Source: Bacillota bacterium (lineage in GTDB: Bacteria > Bacillota > Clostridia > Lachnospirales > CAG-274). From it: a DNA stretch of 64,000 nucleotides. The position numbers and the translations under genes were made by a program. Within the stretch, counting starts at the first letter, position 1. The number at the start of each line of letters is the position of its first letter. The stretch spans positions 1-64,000 of the forward strand of contig JAFYGI010000050.1 of the NCBI GenBank assembly GCA_017543265.1, written 5' to 3'. Of the stretch, positions 8,972-17,396 are shown in pieces. The notes below the pieces were generated by a model. The model was not told where the DNA came from. It did no database searches and was given only the letters and a program-made list of their open reading frames with translations.

Positions 8972-9961
8972 ATGAAGGTGCTTATAACCGGCGGTTGCGG
9001 CTATATAGGCAAGACTATATGTTATGCGTTTGCCGATGCGGGGCACCGCTGCGTGGTGATAGACAAGGCGGTGGACGCAAAGTGCGATATACCTAATACC
9101 GTTTTTTACCGCGGGGATATAGTGGATTTTGATTGTCTCAGATATGTGCTTTCGGAAAATCCCGATATTGATGTTGCGATACATTGCGCGGAGCTGTCAA
9201 GTGTTACTATGTCGGTGGAAAATCCATACGAGTATTATTCCATAAACGTAGTAAAGACCATGGAGTTTTACAAAAACCTGTATACGCTCGGCCTTAAAAA
9301 GATCATTTTCAGTTCGTCCGCGGCGGTGTACGACAATGTGCCCGGCTATATGGTGACGGAGCGCAGCCCGATAAAGCCGCGCAGCCCGTTTGGCAGGACA
9401 AAATACATTACGGAAATGATACTGCGTGACTTTTGCGACGCATACGACATGAAGTGCATAACCCTGCGCTATTTCAATCCCATAGGTGCGGACCCGCAGT
9501 CGCGCTGCGGCATAACAAGAAGCTCGTCAAATATTATAAGCAGGCTTATCCGCATACTCAACTGCGAGGAAAGCAACTTTGTTATCTCGGGCGGGGATTG
9601 GGATACCCGTGACGGCACCTGTGTACGCGACTATATCCATGTGTGGGATGTGGCGCTTGCAAATGTCAAGGCAGCCGTGGAGTTTGACAAGGCGTTTGAG
9701 CGTGCGGGCGAGGAATACACCAATTATTTAAGCATAAATATCGGCTCGGGCGTGGATGTTACGGTAAAGGAATTTATCATGGCGTTTGAAAACGTAACGG
9801 GCGAGAAGATATCCACACGCATCGGCGCAAGACGACGCGGCGATATAAGCGGCTCCTACGCAAGCATAAAGCTGGCGGATAAGACCCTTGGCTGGAAGCC
9901 GGGCTTTGCGCTGGAGGATGCAATATTTGATGCTATCAAGTGGGATGAGGCGGAAAAATAA
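8972..9961 (+). CDS. GalE-like NAD-dependent sugar epimerase, catalytic Tyr replaced by Phe (329 aa)
   Basis: Extended short-chain dehydrogenase of the UDP-glucose 4-epimerase type. The Rossmann motif GGCGYIG is at residues 7-13. SSSAAVY (the catalytic Ser region), LRYFNPIGA and RDYIHVWDVA all match GalE. The usual YxxxK catalytic pair reads FGRTK: codon TTT at 9389-9391 puts Phe at residue 140, with Lys at 144. In E. coli GalE the Tyr is needed for full activity, so this copy may be weakly active, have a changed role, or carry a sequencing error. ATG at 8972 is chosen over an in-frame GTG at 8963 because the GTG lies inside the ribosome binding site AGGTG. Confidence 0.85.
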   Translation: MKVLITGGCGYIGKTICYAFADAGHRCVVIDKAVDAKCDIPNTVFYRGDIVDFDCLRYVLSENPDIDVAIHCAELSSVTMSVENPYEYYSINVVKTMEFYKNLYTLGLKKIIFSSSAAVYDNVPGYMVTERSPIKPRSPFGRTKYITEMILRDFCDAYDMKCITLRYFNPIGADPQSRCGITRSSSNIISRLIRILNCEESNFVISGGDWDTRDGTCVRDYIHVWDVALANVKAAVEFDKAFERAGEEYTNYLSINIGSGVDVTVKEFIMAFENVTGEKISTRIGARRRGDISGSYASIKLADKTLGWKPGFALEDAIFDAIKWDEAEK

Positions 9962-9980
9962 ATTTCGTGGAGGTATAAGT

Positions 9981-10517
9981 ATGGAGTTTGAAAAGGTTAT
10001 AAGCGAAAGACGTAGTGTGCGCAGATACAAGGCGGGCACGTCAATAGATAAAAAGACCGTGGAGGCCGTTATAGCGGCCGCACAGCAGGCACCGTCCTGG
10101 AAAAATTCCCAGACGGGAAGATATTATGCGGCCGTAACGCCGCAAAAGCTTGAACAGGTAAGAGATGCGCTGCCCGAGTTTAATCGGAACAACAGCAAAA
10201 ATGCGCCCGTTCTGATAGTGACCGCATACGAAAAGGGCACGGCGGGCTTTATGCCCGACGGCACGCAGGTAAACGAGCTGGGCGACGGCTGGGGTGCGTA
10301 TGACCTCGGTCTGCAAAACGCATACCTTGTTTTAAAGGCGCGGGAGCTTGGCTATGATACGCTTATAATGGGCATAAGGGACGAAAAGAAATTAAGAGAG
10401 GCGTTTTCCATACCCGATACACAGCAGGTGGCTGCTGTGCTGGCGCTGGGCGTAAGAGAGGCCGACCCGACAGCCCCGCAGAGAAAAAATATTGATGAAA
10501 TAGCGGTTTTTGAGTAG
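9981..10517 (+). CDS. Nitroreductase family protein (178 aa)
   Basis: FMN-dependent oxidoreductase of the small nitroreductase family, reducing nitro compounds, quinones or related substrates with NAD(P)H. RRSVRRY near residue 9 is the expected FMN-contacting start. AAQQAPSWKNSQ and the C-terminal LALGVRE segment also fit the family. The start is ATG at 9981 behind GGAGG; an upstream in-frame extension overlaps the galE-like gene and has no ribosome binding site. It follows that gene by 19 bp, so the two are probably co-transcribed. The physiological substrate is unknown. Confidence 0.88.
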   Translation: MEFEKVISERRSVRRYKAGTSIDKKTVEAVIAAAQQAPSWKNSQTGRYYAAVTPQKLEQVRDALPEFNRNNSKNAPVLIVTAYEKGTAGFMPDGTQVNELGDGWGAYDLGLQNAYLVLKARELGYDTLIMGIRDEKKLREAFSIPDTQQVAAVLALGVREADPTAPQRKNIDEIAVFE

Positions 10518-10549
10518 AATTTCACTTTGTTATATATTTGATAGACCGC

Positions 10550-10566
10550 TGTAACATTCCTGTAAT
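10550..10566 (+). promoter_or_regulatory. WalR (YycF)-type direct-repeat box
   Basis: TGTAAC (10550-10555), 5 nt, TGTAAT (10561-10566) fits exactly the published WalR consensus TGTWAH-N5-TGTWAH. A -10-like TATACT (10577-10582) follows, and no good -35 is present, which fits an activator-dependent promoter. It lies 45 bp before a secreted-protein gene that leads into yycH-yycI-like genes. Confidence 0.5.
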
Positions 10567-10611
10567 ATTGATGTGTTATACTATAAGAAAATAAAAGGAG
10601 GGGGACCGATC

Positions 10612-11052
10612 ATGAAAAAGTTAATAGCGTTTTTACTTATTGCAGCAAGCGTCATAACTCTGCACAGTCTCAGTGCTTTTGCGGCGGACTCTCTTCCTGT
10701 GGAGCATTTTACAATAACCAGCGGGATAGATGCCGAAAAGCCCTGTGAGATAACATTTGACTCGTCAAGGCTTATTACGGGTACAGCACCCAAGGATACG
10801 GCAGTTACGATAAATATATACGATATTACAGACCCCGAAAACAGAAGGCTTGACGGCAGCTTTGCATTGACTGTCGGCTCGGCGGGCATATTCAGCCAGA
10901 ACGTTTCCCTTGCCGAGGGCAGAAATTACATCGTTATCGCGGCTGTAAACGGTGACAGACGTTCGGAAGTGAGCGCGGTGGTAAGCCGAAAGAGTTATCA
11001 GATAAAGAGTGTTTTGTCACAGTACATAGCACTTCCGGGACAGAGCAAATAA
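10612..11052 (+). CDS. Secreted small protein with predicted beta-sandwich fold (146 aa)
   Basis: Not recognised as a named family. An N-terminal signal peptide (MKK followed by a hydrophobic core ending around LSAFAAD, residues 1-24) precedes a single domain with alternating short hydrophobic strands (VTINIYD, GIFSQNVSL, NYIVIAAV), typical of an Ig-like or carbohydrate-regulatory fold. The start is ATG at 10612 behind AGGAGGGGG. It is the first gene after a WalR-type box and 42 bp before the yycH-like gene, so it is probably part of the same cell-wall-linked unit. Confidence 0.6.
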   Translation: MKKLIAFLLIAASVITLHSLSAFAADSLPVEHFTITSGIDAEKPCEITFDSSRLITGTAPKDTAVTINIYDITDPENRRLDGSFALTVGSAGIFSQNVSLAEGRNYIVIAAVNGDRRSEVSAVVSRKSYQIKSVLSQYIALPGQSK

Positions 11053-11094
11053 TACCCGAAAGGCAGGAAAAGGACAGAATAAAGGGTACTTGTA

Positions 11095-12417
11095 ATGAAA
11101 AATTTCGGTAAAAACTTACTTATCGCTTTTTTAATGATATTGGCTATTTACCAGACTACAGAGTTATGGTTTGACGAGGTGTCAAGCCATAACTTTTTTT
11201 CGTTTATTTCAAGCGGCAGCACGCTGTCGTCACGCGCCCGACTTTGCGGGCTGGACGGCATAGTGGTAAACCGCGGCGAGAACAAAACGGCGGTATTTCA
11301 CAGGGAAAGCGTGCTGGATACGCAGTACCGCGAGGAATTTGACAAGCTGGTGACCGCCGCCGTGAACAAGGGCGAGGTCAAGGCGGGACAGATAGACTGG
11401 ACGCATATTTTTAACAACAAATGTGTGGTATACAGCTTTGTACAGCCTATAAGCGCACAGGAGATAAGGCGCGGTTTCGGCATAAGCAAGGGACGGCTCA
11501 CGGAGCCAAAGCAGGTCAGCATGATACTGCTTGTGCCAAACAAAACCGAAAATGTGGTGCAGGCTTATGTTTCGGACAATGAAAAAACGATGATTTACAG
11601 CCTTAAACGTGCCGATCTGGCGCAGAAGGGCACGGATGCTATAGGCAAGTTTTCGGAGCAGGCAAACAACTGTATTTCAAGCCGTGCAAGCGGGTTTAAC
11701 ATATTTATCAAAAATATCTTTATACCCCTGCCGCAGGAAAGCATAAACACAATAAATGTGACAAACCCCGTAACGGACGGTGTCACCATAGATACAAAGG
11801 CGCTTGAAAACATCGCGGACGGCTTTTTTGAAAACCCCGCCGTAAAGTGGAGCAGCGTGATAAACGGCGTGTACAGCTACAGCGACGAGGAAAATGTGGT
11901 AAAGTACAACCTTAAAGGCGTGCTGGAATATTCGGGTTATGTATCGGGCTCGGGCGAAGATGAGCAGGGACAGAATGTGGTACAGAATTATTCCGCCGCC
12001 CTTGATTTTCTTAAAAAGGACAAGGGCATCAAAAACGATGTGGTGCTTAAAAAAATAACGGAAAACACGGAGCGGACACAGTTTTTCTTTGATTATGCGA
12101 TAAACGGCGTGGAAACGGCCATGAGTGACGAGCTTAAGCAGGGACTTGAGATGCACGCGGCAATAGAAATGACGGTGTCCCGCGGCAGCGTGGTAAAATA
12201 CCGCCGTTATCTGTGCGTACTGGAGCAGGGCTACGGCAGACAGACGCTCACGGGTGATTTTGTAAGTGCGGTAGACAATGTTTACAACAGCTTTGACAAC
12301 AATGATGTGCTGGTGGACGATATAGATCTGGCATACAAGATAAACGGCAGACAAAGCAATGTGCCCGTATGCTGGCAGATCGTCATAGATAACAAGACCT
12401 ACTGGGAGGCTGCGTGA
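11095..12417 (+). CDS. yycH: YycH-like regulator of the WalRK system (440 aa)
   Basis: Membrane-anchored extracytoplasmic protein. One N-terminal helix (about residues 7-24) and a long soluble domain match the layout of YycH, which with YycI controls the sensor kinase WalK in Firmicutes. The assignment rests on size, topology and, most of all, the immediately following YycI-like gene. Residue-level similarity to YycH is not obvious by eye. Its stop codon abuts the ATG of the next gene, so the two are translationally coupled. The usual walR-walK partners are not next to it. Confidence 0.6.
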   Translation: MKNFGKNLLIAFLMILAIYQTTELWFDEVSSHNFFSFISSGSTLSSRARLCGLDGIVVNRGENKTAVFHRESVLDTQYREEFDKLVTAAVNKGEVKAGQIDWTHIFNNKCVVYSFVQPISAQEIRRGFGISKGRLTEPKQVSMILLVPNKTENVVQAYVSDNEKTMIYSLKRADLAQKGTDAIGKFSEQANNCISSRASGFNIFIKNIFIPLPQESINTINVTNPVTDGVTIDTKALENIADGFFENPAVKWSSVINGVYSYSDEENVVKYNLKGVLEYSGYVSGSGEDEQGQNVVQNYSAALDFLKKDKGIKNDVVLKKITENTERTQFFFDYAINGVETAMSDELKQGLEMHAAIEMTVSRGSVVKYRRYLCVLEQGYGRQTLTGDFVSAVDNVYNSFDNNDVLVDDIDLAYKINGRQSNVPVCWQIVIDNKTYWEAA

Positions 12418-13251
12418 ATGAATTGGGACAGGGCAAGAAAATATACGGTAACGGCCCTTGTTTTGCTGAATATAGTGCTGCTTGCCATAAACCTGTGGAC
12501 ATCGTCCGAAAAACGCATGACTGCGGAGCAAAAGGCCGATATAATGGGTATTCTGCGCAAAAACGGCATAAGCGTAAGCTGTGAGCTTCCCGACAAGCGT
12601 GCGGAGGCGGAGCAGCTTATATTGCGGCGTGTGGAGTTTGACTATCTTAAGCTGCAAAAGATATTTTTTGAAAACAAGGATAATTTAAAACGAATAGATG
12701 CAACGGATAAGGTGACCATATCCAACAATACGCAGACCCTGACCGTTGAGGGTGCGCATATAGAATACGAAAATACCGACGTATCCGCGGCCGACAAGGC
12801 AGAGGCGGAGAAGATGGCGGGGGATATGGTAAAGGCCATACAGGGCTATTTCGGCAGTTTTTACCGCTATTCCTCGGACGAGAACGACGATGCCTACAGT
12901 TTCAGGTATACGGAGAAAATATCGGGGCTGAAGGTCTATAATAACATAATATCCGTTTCCGTATACAAAAACGGCGGTATGAGATTGGGACTTAGCTATT
13001 TGCAGCCAGGCGAACACAGCGGCGACAAGATGGCCGTTATACCGTGTGACGAGGCACTTTTTGCGGCTATGCCGCGTATATTGGAGTATGAGGGCAGCGA
13101 TAAGGAACTTAATATAACAAGTGTGGAGCTTTGCTACTACTTAAAGCAGATACCCGACGACGAGGGTATAGCTATCCCGTGCTACAGGATAGCCGTAAAC
13201 TGGGACAGGATATACTATATAAACGGATATACGGGAGAACTGGCCAATTAA
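12418..13251 (+). CDS. yycI: YycI-like regulator of the WalRK system (277 aa)
   Basis: Partner of YycH in modulating WalK at the membrane. The N-terminus NWDRARKYTV followed by one helix (to about residue 29) is typical of YycI, as is the ending with IPCYRIAVNWDRIYYINGYTGEL, here quoted only in outline as IAVNWDR...YINGYTGE. This PepSY-like ending supports the call better than anything in YycH. It starts on the base after the yycH stop. No walJ (metallo-hydrolase) or htrA gene follows. Confidence 0.7.
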   Translation: MNWDRARKYTVTALVLLNIVLLAINLWTSSEKRMTAEQKADIMGILRKNGISVSCELPDKRAEAEQLILRRVEFDYLKLQKIFFENKDNLKRIDATDKVTISNNTQTLTVEGAHIEYENTDVSAADKAEAEKMAGDMVKAIQGYFGSFYRYSSDENDDAYSFRYTEKISGLKVYNNIISVSVYKNGGMRLGLSYLQPGEHSGDKMAVIPCDEALFAAMPRILEYEGSDKELNITSVELCYYLKQIPDDEGIAIPCYRIAVNWDRIYYINGYTGELAN

Positions 13252-13277
13252 GGCCTTTGACAAAGTAAATAAAGCAC

Positions 13278-13306
13278 TTGACAAACATAATCGCTCACAA
13301 TATAAT
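13278..13306 (+). promoter_or_regulatory. Consensus sigma-A promoter before the TSCPD gene
   Basis: TTGACA (13278-13283), exactly 17 nt, TATAAT (13301-13306): both hexamers match consensus. The gene starts 29 nt after the -10. Confidence 0.75.
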
Positions 13307-13334
13307 TGTATAAAATAAGAAAAGAGGTAATACT

Positions 13335-13586
13335 ATGCACTATGATTATAAGACAAATTATGTATGCGCACAAAGGATAAGCTTTGACCTGGAGGAAGGC
13401 AAGGTGAGGAACGTCAGCTTTCTCGGGGGCTGCAACGGCAATTTAAAGGCCATATCAAAGCTGGTGGACGGCATGACTCCCGACGAGATAAACAGCATCC
13501 TTGCGGGCAACACCTGCGGCAGCAAGCCCACATCCTGTGCAGACCAGCTTGCAATGGCGGTAATGGATGCCAAGGCAAAGCAGTGA
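13335..13586 (+). CDS. TSCPD domain protein, TIGR03905 type (83 aa)
   Basis: Small cysteine-containing protein of the TSCPD fold, related to the C-terminal domain of class II (NrdJ-type) ribonucleotide reductases but standing alone. Visible family marks are the GGCNGNL turn, the DGM-x-PDEI segment and the closing CGSKPTSCADQLA. Function is not established. The start is ATG at 13335 with AAAGAGG upstream, behind a perfect sigma-A promoter, so it is probably well expressed and monocistronic. Confidence 0.88.
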   Translation: MHYDYKTNYVCAQRISFDLEEGKVRNVSFLGGCNGNLKAISKLVDGMTPDEINSILAGNTCGSKPTSCADQLAMAVMDAKAKQ

Positions 13587-13639
13587 TAAATTTTAAAGCG
13601 ATATTTCTTTATCCGGATACGGACAAGGCTGCAAAAAAA

Positions 13640-13667
13640 TTGACGGAAGATATTGTTCTTCCGTCAA
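13640..13667 (-). terminator. Intrinsic terminator, 11-bp perfect stem
   Basis: TTGACGGAAGA (13640-13650) pairs with TCTTCCGTCAA (13657-13667) around a 6-nt loop. On the minus strand it is followed by seven T, so it mainly ends the 31-residue minus-strand gene; it may also stop the TSCPD transcript. Confidence 0.8.
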
Positions 13668-13687
13668 GGCTTTTGTCAGCCGTTTTT

Positions 13688-13783
13688 TTATTTGTTCAGT
13701 CTTTGCGAAACAAGCAGACAGGCCGTAACAAAGCCTATCACCGCGCCGAATGACAATGCGGCAAACAAGTAAAGATAGATCAT
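13688..13783 (-). CDS. 31-residue single-helix membrane peptide
   Basis: Very short reading frame (MIYLYLFAAL... ending SQRLNK) with one hydrophobic helix and a basic C-terminal tail, preceded by GGAGATGATAAA and followed at once by a strong minus-strand terminator. This layout supports a real gene. Size and topology resemble the DUF3789-type minipeptides of Clostridia, but the match cannot be proven by eye. It lies 66 bp after the chromate-transporter pair and could be co-transcribed with it. Confidence 0.5.
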   Translation of the reverse strand: MIYLYLFAALSFGAVIGFVTACLLVSQRLNK

Positions 13784-13849
13784 TTTATCATCTCCGATCA
13801 TTATTTTTATTAAAAGTATACCCAAAAATAAAAATAATAATCAAAAATT

Positions 13850-14410
13850 TTAAAATCCTATTATCAGTCCCGCGGCGGCGCTTACCGCAATAAATAAAAC
13901 GGGATGCAGCTTATATCTGCGCATAAGGTAAAAAAGCACAACTGCAAAAATTATGCCCTTTATATGCAGGCCGTCGGCAAAATTGCCCGCAAGCAAAAGC
14001 TTGGGGAAGATAAGACAGCTTGTTATAACGCCTATGCCCGCCGAGGTAACAAGTGCCATAGATGCGGGGCGCAGGCCGTTGAATATATTCTGCACATTTT
14101 TGCTTTCTTTGAATTTTGTTATAAATATCTGCACCAGCACCGCAACAATTATCGACGGCAGTATCAGTCCGAAGGTCGCCGTGATGCCGCCCGATATGCC
14201 GTGTATTTTAAAGCCCGTATAGGTCGCCATATTTACGCCTATAGGCCCCGGCGTTGACTCGCTGACGGCTATCATGTCTATTATGCTTGCCGAGTCGAAC
14301 CAGCCCGTTTTGGCGGCAATTTCGTACAAAAAGGGCAGGGTGGCAAGACCGCCGCCCACGGCAAAAAGCCCCACCTTGAAAAATTCCCAGAATAATTGAA
14401 GATATATCAT
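13850..14410 (-). CDS. Chromate transporter half protein, second of pair (186 aa)
   Basis: Short-chain member of the CHR (ChrA) family; in these, two half-size membrane proteins act together where ChrA is a fusion. About six helices are visible. GLFAVGGGLATLPFL near the N-terminus and ESTPGPIGVNMAT are the CHR signature stretches. Chromate is the named substrate of the family, but sulfate or other oxyanions, or a different job, are possible in anaerobes. Its ATG overlaps the TGA of the upstream half by 4 bases, so expression is coupled. Confidence 0.9.
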   Translation of the reverse strand: MIYLQLFWEFFKVGLFAVGGGLATLPFLYEIAAKTGWFDSASIIDMIAVSESTPGPIGVNMATYTGFKIHGISGGITATFGLILPSIIVAVLVQIFITKFKESKNVQNIFNGLRPASMALVTSAGIGVITSCLIFPKLLLAGNFADGLHIKGIIFAVVLFYLMRRYKLHPVLFIAVSAAAGLIIGF

Positions 14411-14958
14411 TTTTTATCCCCCTTTATTTCGGAAATTTTGCCCGCAATAAGGCCGACAAGGCCTGCGGTAAGCACAAAAAAGCTGCTGCTTATATCGGTG
14501 AAAAGCGATAAAATAAGCACTGCGGCAAAAATAAAAACGCCCAGCTTGTTTTTGACCGATTTTTTCCAGAGCATAGCCACGGCGTTAAGCACAAGCACGC
14601 ACACGCATACCTGTATGCCGCTGAAAGCACGCTGTACATATACGTTTTCCGCAAAGTTTGTCAAAAGATTGGCTATGACAAGTATGATAATGCTCGGGAT
14701 AAAAACCATGCCGGCGGTCGCGGCAAACGCCCCCGCGACACCGCCCTGCTTGTGCCCGACAAAGGTGGATACGTTTACTGCGATAACGCCGGGGGTGCAT
14801 TGCCCAAGGGCGTAGTAGTCAAGTATCTCTTCCTGCGTTGCCCAGCCTTTTTTCTGTACTATCTCACGCTCCAGAAGCGGCAGCATGGCATAGCCGCCGC
14901 CAAAGCATACGGCACCCATTTTGGCAAATGTCCAAAACAGGTCAAATATATTTTTCAT
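14407..14958 (-). CDS. Chromate transporter half protein, first of pair (183 aa)
   Basis: CHR-family membrane protein with the signature GAVCFGGGYAMLPLLE and ALGQCTPGVIAVNVST, and about five or six helices. The start chosen is ATG at 14958 (MKNIF), 9 nt after CGGAG. An ATG at 14967 is too close to the ribosome binding site and an upstream extension to 14982 has none. It has its own promoter at 15012-15040 just after the end of spoIIE. Forms an operon with the second half protein. Confidence 0.9.
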   Translation of the reverse strand: MKNIFDLFWTFAKMGAVCFGGGYAMLPLLEREIVQKKGWATQEEILDYYALGQCTPGVIAVNVSTFVGHKQGGVAGAFAATAGMVFIPSIIILVIANLLTNFAENVYVQRAFSGIQVCVCVLVLNAVAMLWKKSVKNKLGVFIFAAVLILSLFTDISSSFFVLTAGLVGLIAGKISEIKGDKK

Positions 14959-15011
14959 TAAAAACATCTCCGTTTTATCCAAAATGTACCTTCATTTGCA
15001 GTCCACGCAAT

Positions 15012-15040
15012 ATTATACATCAAAGGATAAAATAAAGCAA
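15012..15040 (-). promoter_or_regulatory. Sigma-A type promoter for the chromate transporter pair
   Basis: Minus strand: TTGCTT (15035-15040), 17 nt, TATAAT (15012-15017), about 55 nt before the start at 14958. Confidence 0.5.
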
Positions 15041-15047
15041 GAAAAAT

Positions 15048-17369
15048 TTACCATACCCTTGCGGCAAGCACGGTCATATCATCCTTCTGGAACGGGACAT
15101 TGGCCTTGGCGGTGCTTATTATCATTTCGGCCAGCTCCTTCGGCTGGCGTATGTCCGTGTGTTCAAGCAGCTCCGACAGCCATTTTTCGCGGCGTGCGGG
15201 GTTTGTGTTGGCCTCGGTAACACCGTCTGTTACCATTATTATAATATCGTCGGGCATAAGCTGTTTTGTGTATGTCTGCGTATCGACGGAGCTTAAAATG
15301 CCGACGGGCAGGGAGGAAGAGCGTATGGGCTCGGCCTTTTTGCCGCGCAGGACAAAGCTTGCGGCGGCACCTATCTTTGTAAACTCGCACAGGCCGCTGT
15401 AAAGGTCTATGCTGCATATATCAAGCGTTGAAAAAATATCCTCCCTTGCCCGCATCAAAAGCACGGAGTTTATCATGCTTACGGCCATCTGACGGTCAAA
15501 ACCCGCCGAAACAAATTCCTCGTAAAGCTCTATGGATGCGGCGCTTTCCTCCCTTGCGGCCGAGCCGTAGCCCATGCCGTCGGAAATTGCAAGCAGATAT
15601 TTACCGCCCTCAAAATGCACATTTGTATAGCTGTCCCCGCAGACCTTGTCCTTGGGCACGCTTACACCGTAGGCACAGATGCGAAGCTTTTCGCTCTGTG
15701 CCAGGTGCAGGCGGCAGCAGTTGTCGTCGCTTATGCGGCAGTCGCTGCTTTTTCGGCTCATCTTTATGCCCAGACTGCGGTTTACAAGGGGGATGATGTT
15801 GTTTACGCAACTGTTGCAGCCGTAGCAGTTGTCAAGGGTGATGAGCGCCTCGGTACGTCCGTCGCTGTTGGTGTATACAACGGCGTTTCTGATATTAAGC
15901 GGATATTTGGACAGCTCGTCCAGCAGTTCCTTGCTTTTTTTGTTGTCAAAGGTAAGCCCCGCATCAAGGTCGTGCCACAGCTTTTTTATCAGCTCCGCCA
16001 CGGAGGCTATCTGGCAGCCTATCATTTCGCGGCTTTGCGCAATGCGCTTTTGCCACATGGTATTAAGGCTTTGTATCTCGTAAATGTGCGACACCTCGGC
16101 AAGCATCTCGTTTATGTGGGAGCAGTGCTGGCGGAAGATCGCGGGCACATCCTCGGGTGAGGCGCTGCCCTGTTTCTCAAAAATTTTCAGTATGTCAAGT
16201 ATTGAGGCGTAGGTGTAGTTAAAGCGCTGTTCCCAGCAGAATTTGCCGTACTTGCAGTCGGCGCAGGTCTTTGCCGCTATCTCGTCTACGATAGCCGCGG
16301 CATCGCGCAGCCCCGGCGTGTACTTTTTCTCGCACGAGGCACGGGTGAGTGCCTTTGAAAGCCTGCCGAAGGAGCGGGAAAAGCTTTTCAGGCGCATGGA
16401 GGTTATTTCCTTTATCAGTGCGCCGTATTCAAGCGAGCGCGATATTCCCGTATCGACAGGTGCGGAAACGGCAAGATACAGCCGCTCGGGGATAAAAAAC
16501 AGGGTTGCGGACGCACAAAGCAGCGCCGCAAGTGAGCCCGTATTTACAAGGGAGGGCTTCCAGTACAGCGCGGACGGCGCGGCACCCATCACAAAGCCCA
16601 GCGGTGTCAGCATACGGTGCTTTTTGGAAAGCACGGTCGCAAATATACTGCCGAGTATCAGTATGGGCATGGTCACGGCATCGTCTATGCGGCTGAAAAC
16701 ACTTACCATGCCCATAAGCGCCGACCCGCTTATGCTCAGCCCGAAGCCGCATTTGCAGCAAAGCAGAAATATAAACACAAACATCATATACAGGCTGAGA
16801 GGGTTGTATACCGTGCCGCCGCCCGCCGAGCCCGATATCATACAGCACAGTATCAGCGTAAGGCTCAAAAGTTCCTCACTTTCAATGGTGCGCTTGCTTT
16901 TTTTCATAAATATAAGCTCTGACGCGGCGTTGAAGATATAACACATAAAGCCCGCAAGAAAGCCCTCCAGCACGGCCAGCACCGTGTAAAACAGGGTTAT
17001 TTGCTCCGATACGGAAAACAGTATGCCGCCCGCCAAAGTCGATACCCCGCACAGCACGCTTTTTTTAAGCGGGGTGGGTTTCATGCCCTTGATGGCGGAT
17101 ATGTATGTAAAAAGTGCCGTCAGGCAGATGGCGATAATATACCGCGCGATATATATCCGCGTGCCCACCGTTGCAAGACCCAGCACGGCAAATACACACG
17201 CCGTATAAAAGCTTTTTTCAAAGGCCAGCGCCCCTATATAGCCCATCAAAACGGGGTCGATGGTGTCAAATAGTATCACTCTGCCCATAAAAAAGGCGGA
17301 TGCACCGAATATATGCGGCACGGCACGCCCGAGAATATCTGCGGTTTTTTTTGAAATTTTTGTATTCAT
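15048..17369 (-). CDS. spoIIE: Stage II sporulation protein E, SpoIIE phosphatase (773 aa)
   Basis: Membrane-bound PP2C-type serine phosphatase that dephosphorylates SpoIIAA and so releases sigma-F in the forespore; it also takes part in placing the polar septum. The N-terminal part (to about residue 290) is made of membrane helices. The middle part is the FtsZ-interacting/oligomerisation region with several cysteines. The C-terminal phosphatase domain shows AISDGMGYG (metal-binding Asp) and VTDGVTEAN. The start is ATG at 17369 behind CGGAGG; a frame extending to 17450 would include the promoter. Full length, so the organism is very likely a spore former. Confidence 0.95.
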   Translation of the reverse strand: MNTKISKKTADILGRAVPHIFGASAFFMGRVILFDTIDPVLMGYIGALAFEKSFYTACVFAVLGLATVGTRIYIARYIIAICLTALFTYISAIKGMKPTPLKKSVLCGVSTLAGGILFSVSEQITLFYTVLAVLEGFLAGFMCYIFNAASELIFMKKSKRTIESEELLSLTLILCCMISGSAGGGTVYNPLSLYMMFVFIFLLCCKCGFGLSISGSALMGMVSVFSRIDDAVTMPILILGSIFATVLSKKHRMLTPLGFVMGAAPSALYWKPSLVNTGSLAALLCASATLFFIPERLYLAVSAPVDTGISRSLEYGALIKEITSMRLKSFSRSFGRLSKALTRASCEKKYTPGLRDAAAIVDEIAAKTCADCKYGKFCWEQRFNYTYASILDILKIFEKQGSASPEDVPAIFRQHCSHINEMLAEVSHIYEIQSLNTMWQKRIAQSREMIGCQIASVAELIKKLWHDLDAGLTFDNKKSKELLDELSKYPLNIRNAVVYTNSDGRTEALITLDNCYGCNSCVNNIIPLVNRSLGIKMSRKSSDCRISDDNCCRLHLAQSEKLRICAYGVSVPKDKVCGDSYTNVHFEGGKYLLAISDGMGYGSAAREESAASIELYEEFVSAGFDRQMAVSMINSVLLMRAREDIFSTLDICSIDLYSGLCEFTKIGAAASFVLRGKKAEPIRSSSLPVGILSSVDTQTYTKQLMPDDIIIMVTDGVTEANTNPARREKWLSELLEHTDIRQPKELAEMIISTAKANVPFQKDDMTVLAARVW

Positions 17370-17396
17370 AGTAAGAACCTCCGTATTTGTAACATA

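Noticed and set aside
11677..12657. 326-codon minus-strand frame across yycH/yycI
   Set aside because: Antisense to the coupled yycH-yycI pair; composition is implausible for a protein and no start signal is present.
13850..14958. Chromate resistance determinant
   Set aside because: The CHR family match is clear, but no chrB or other resistance gene is near; the true substrate is unknown, so resistance is not claimed.
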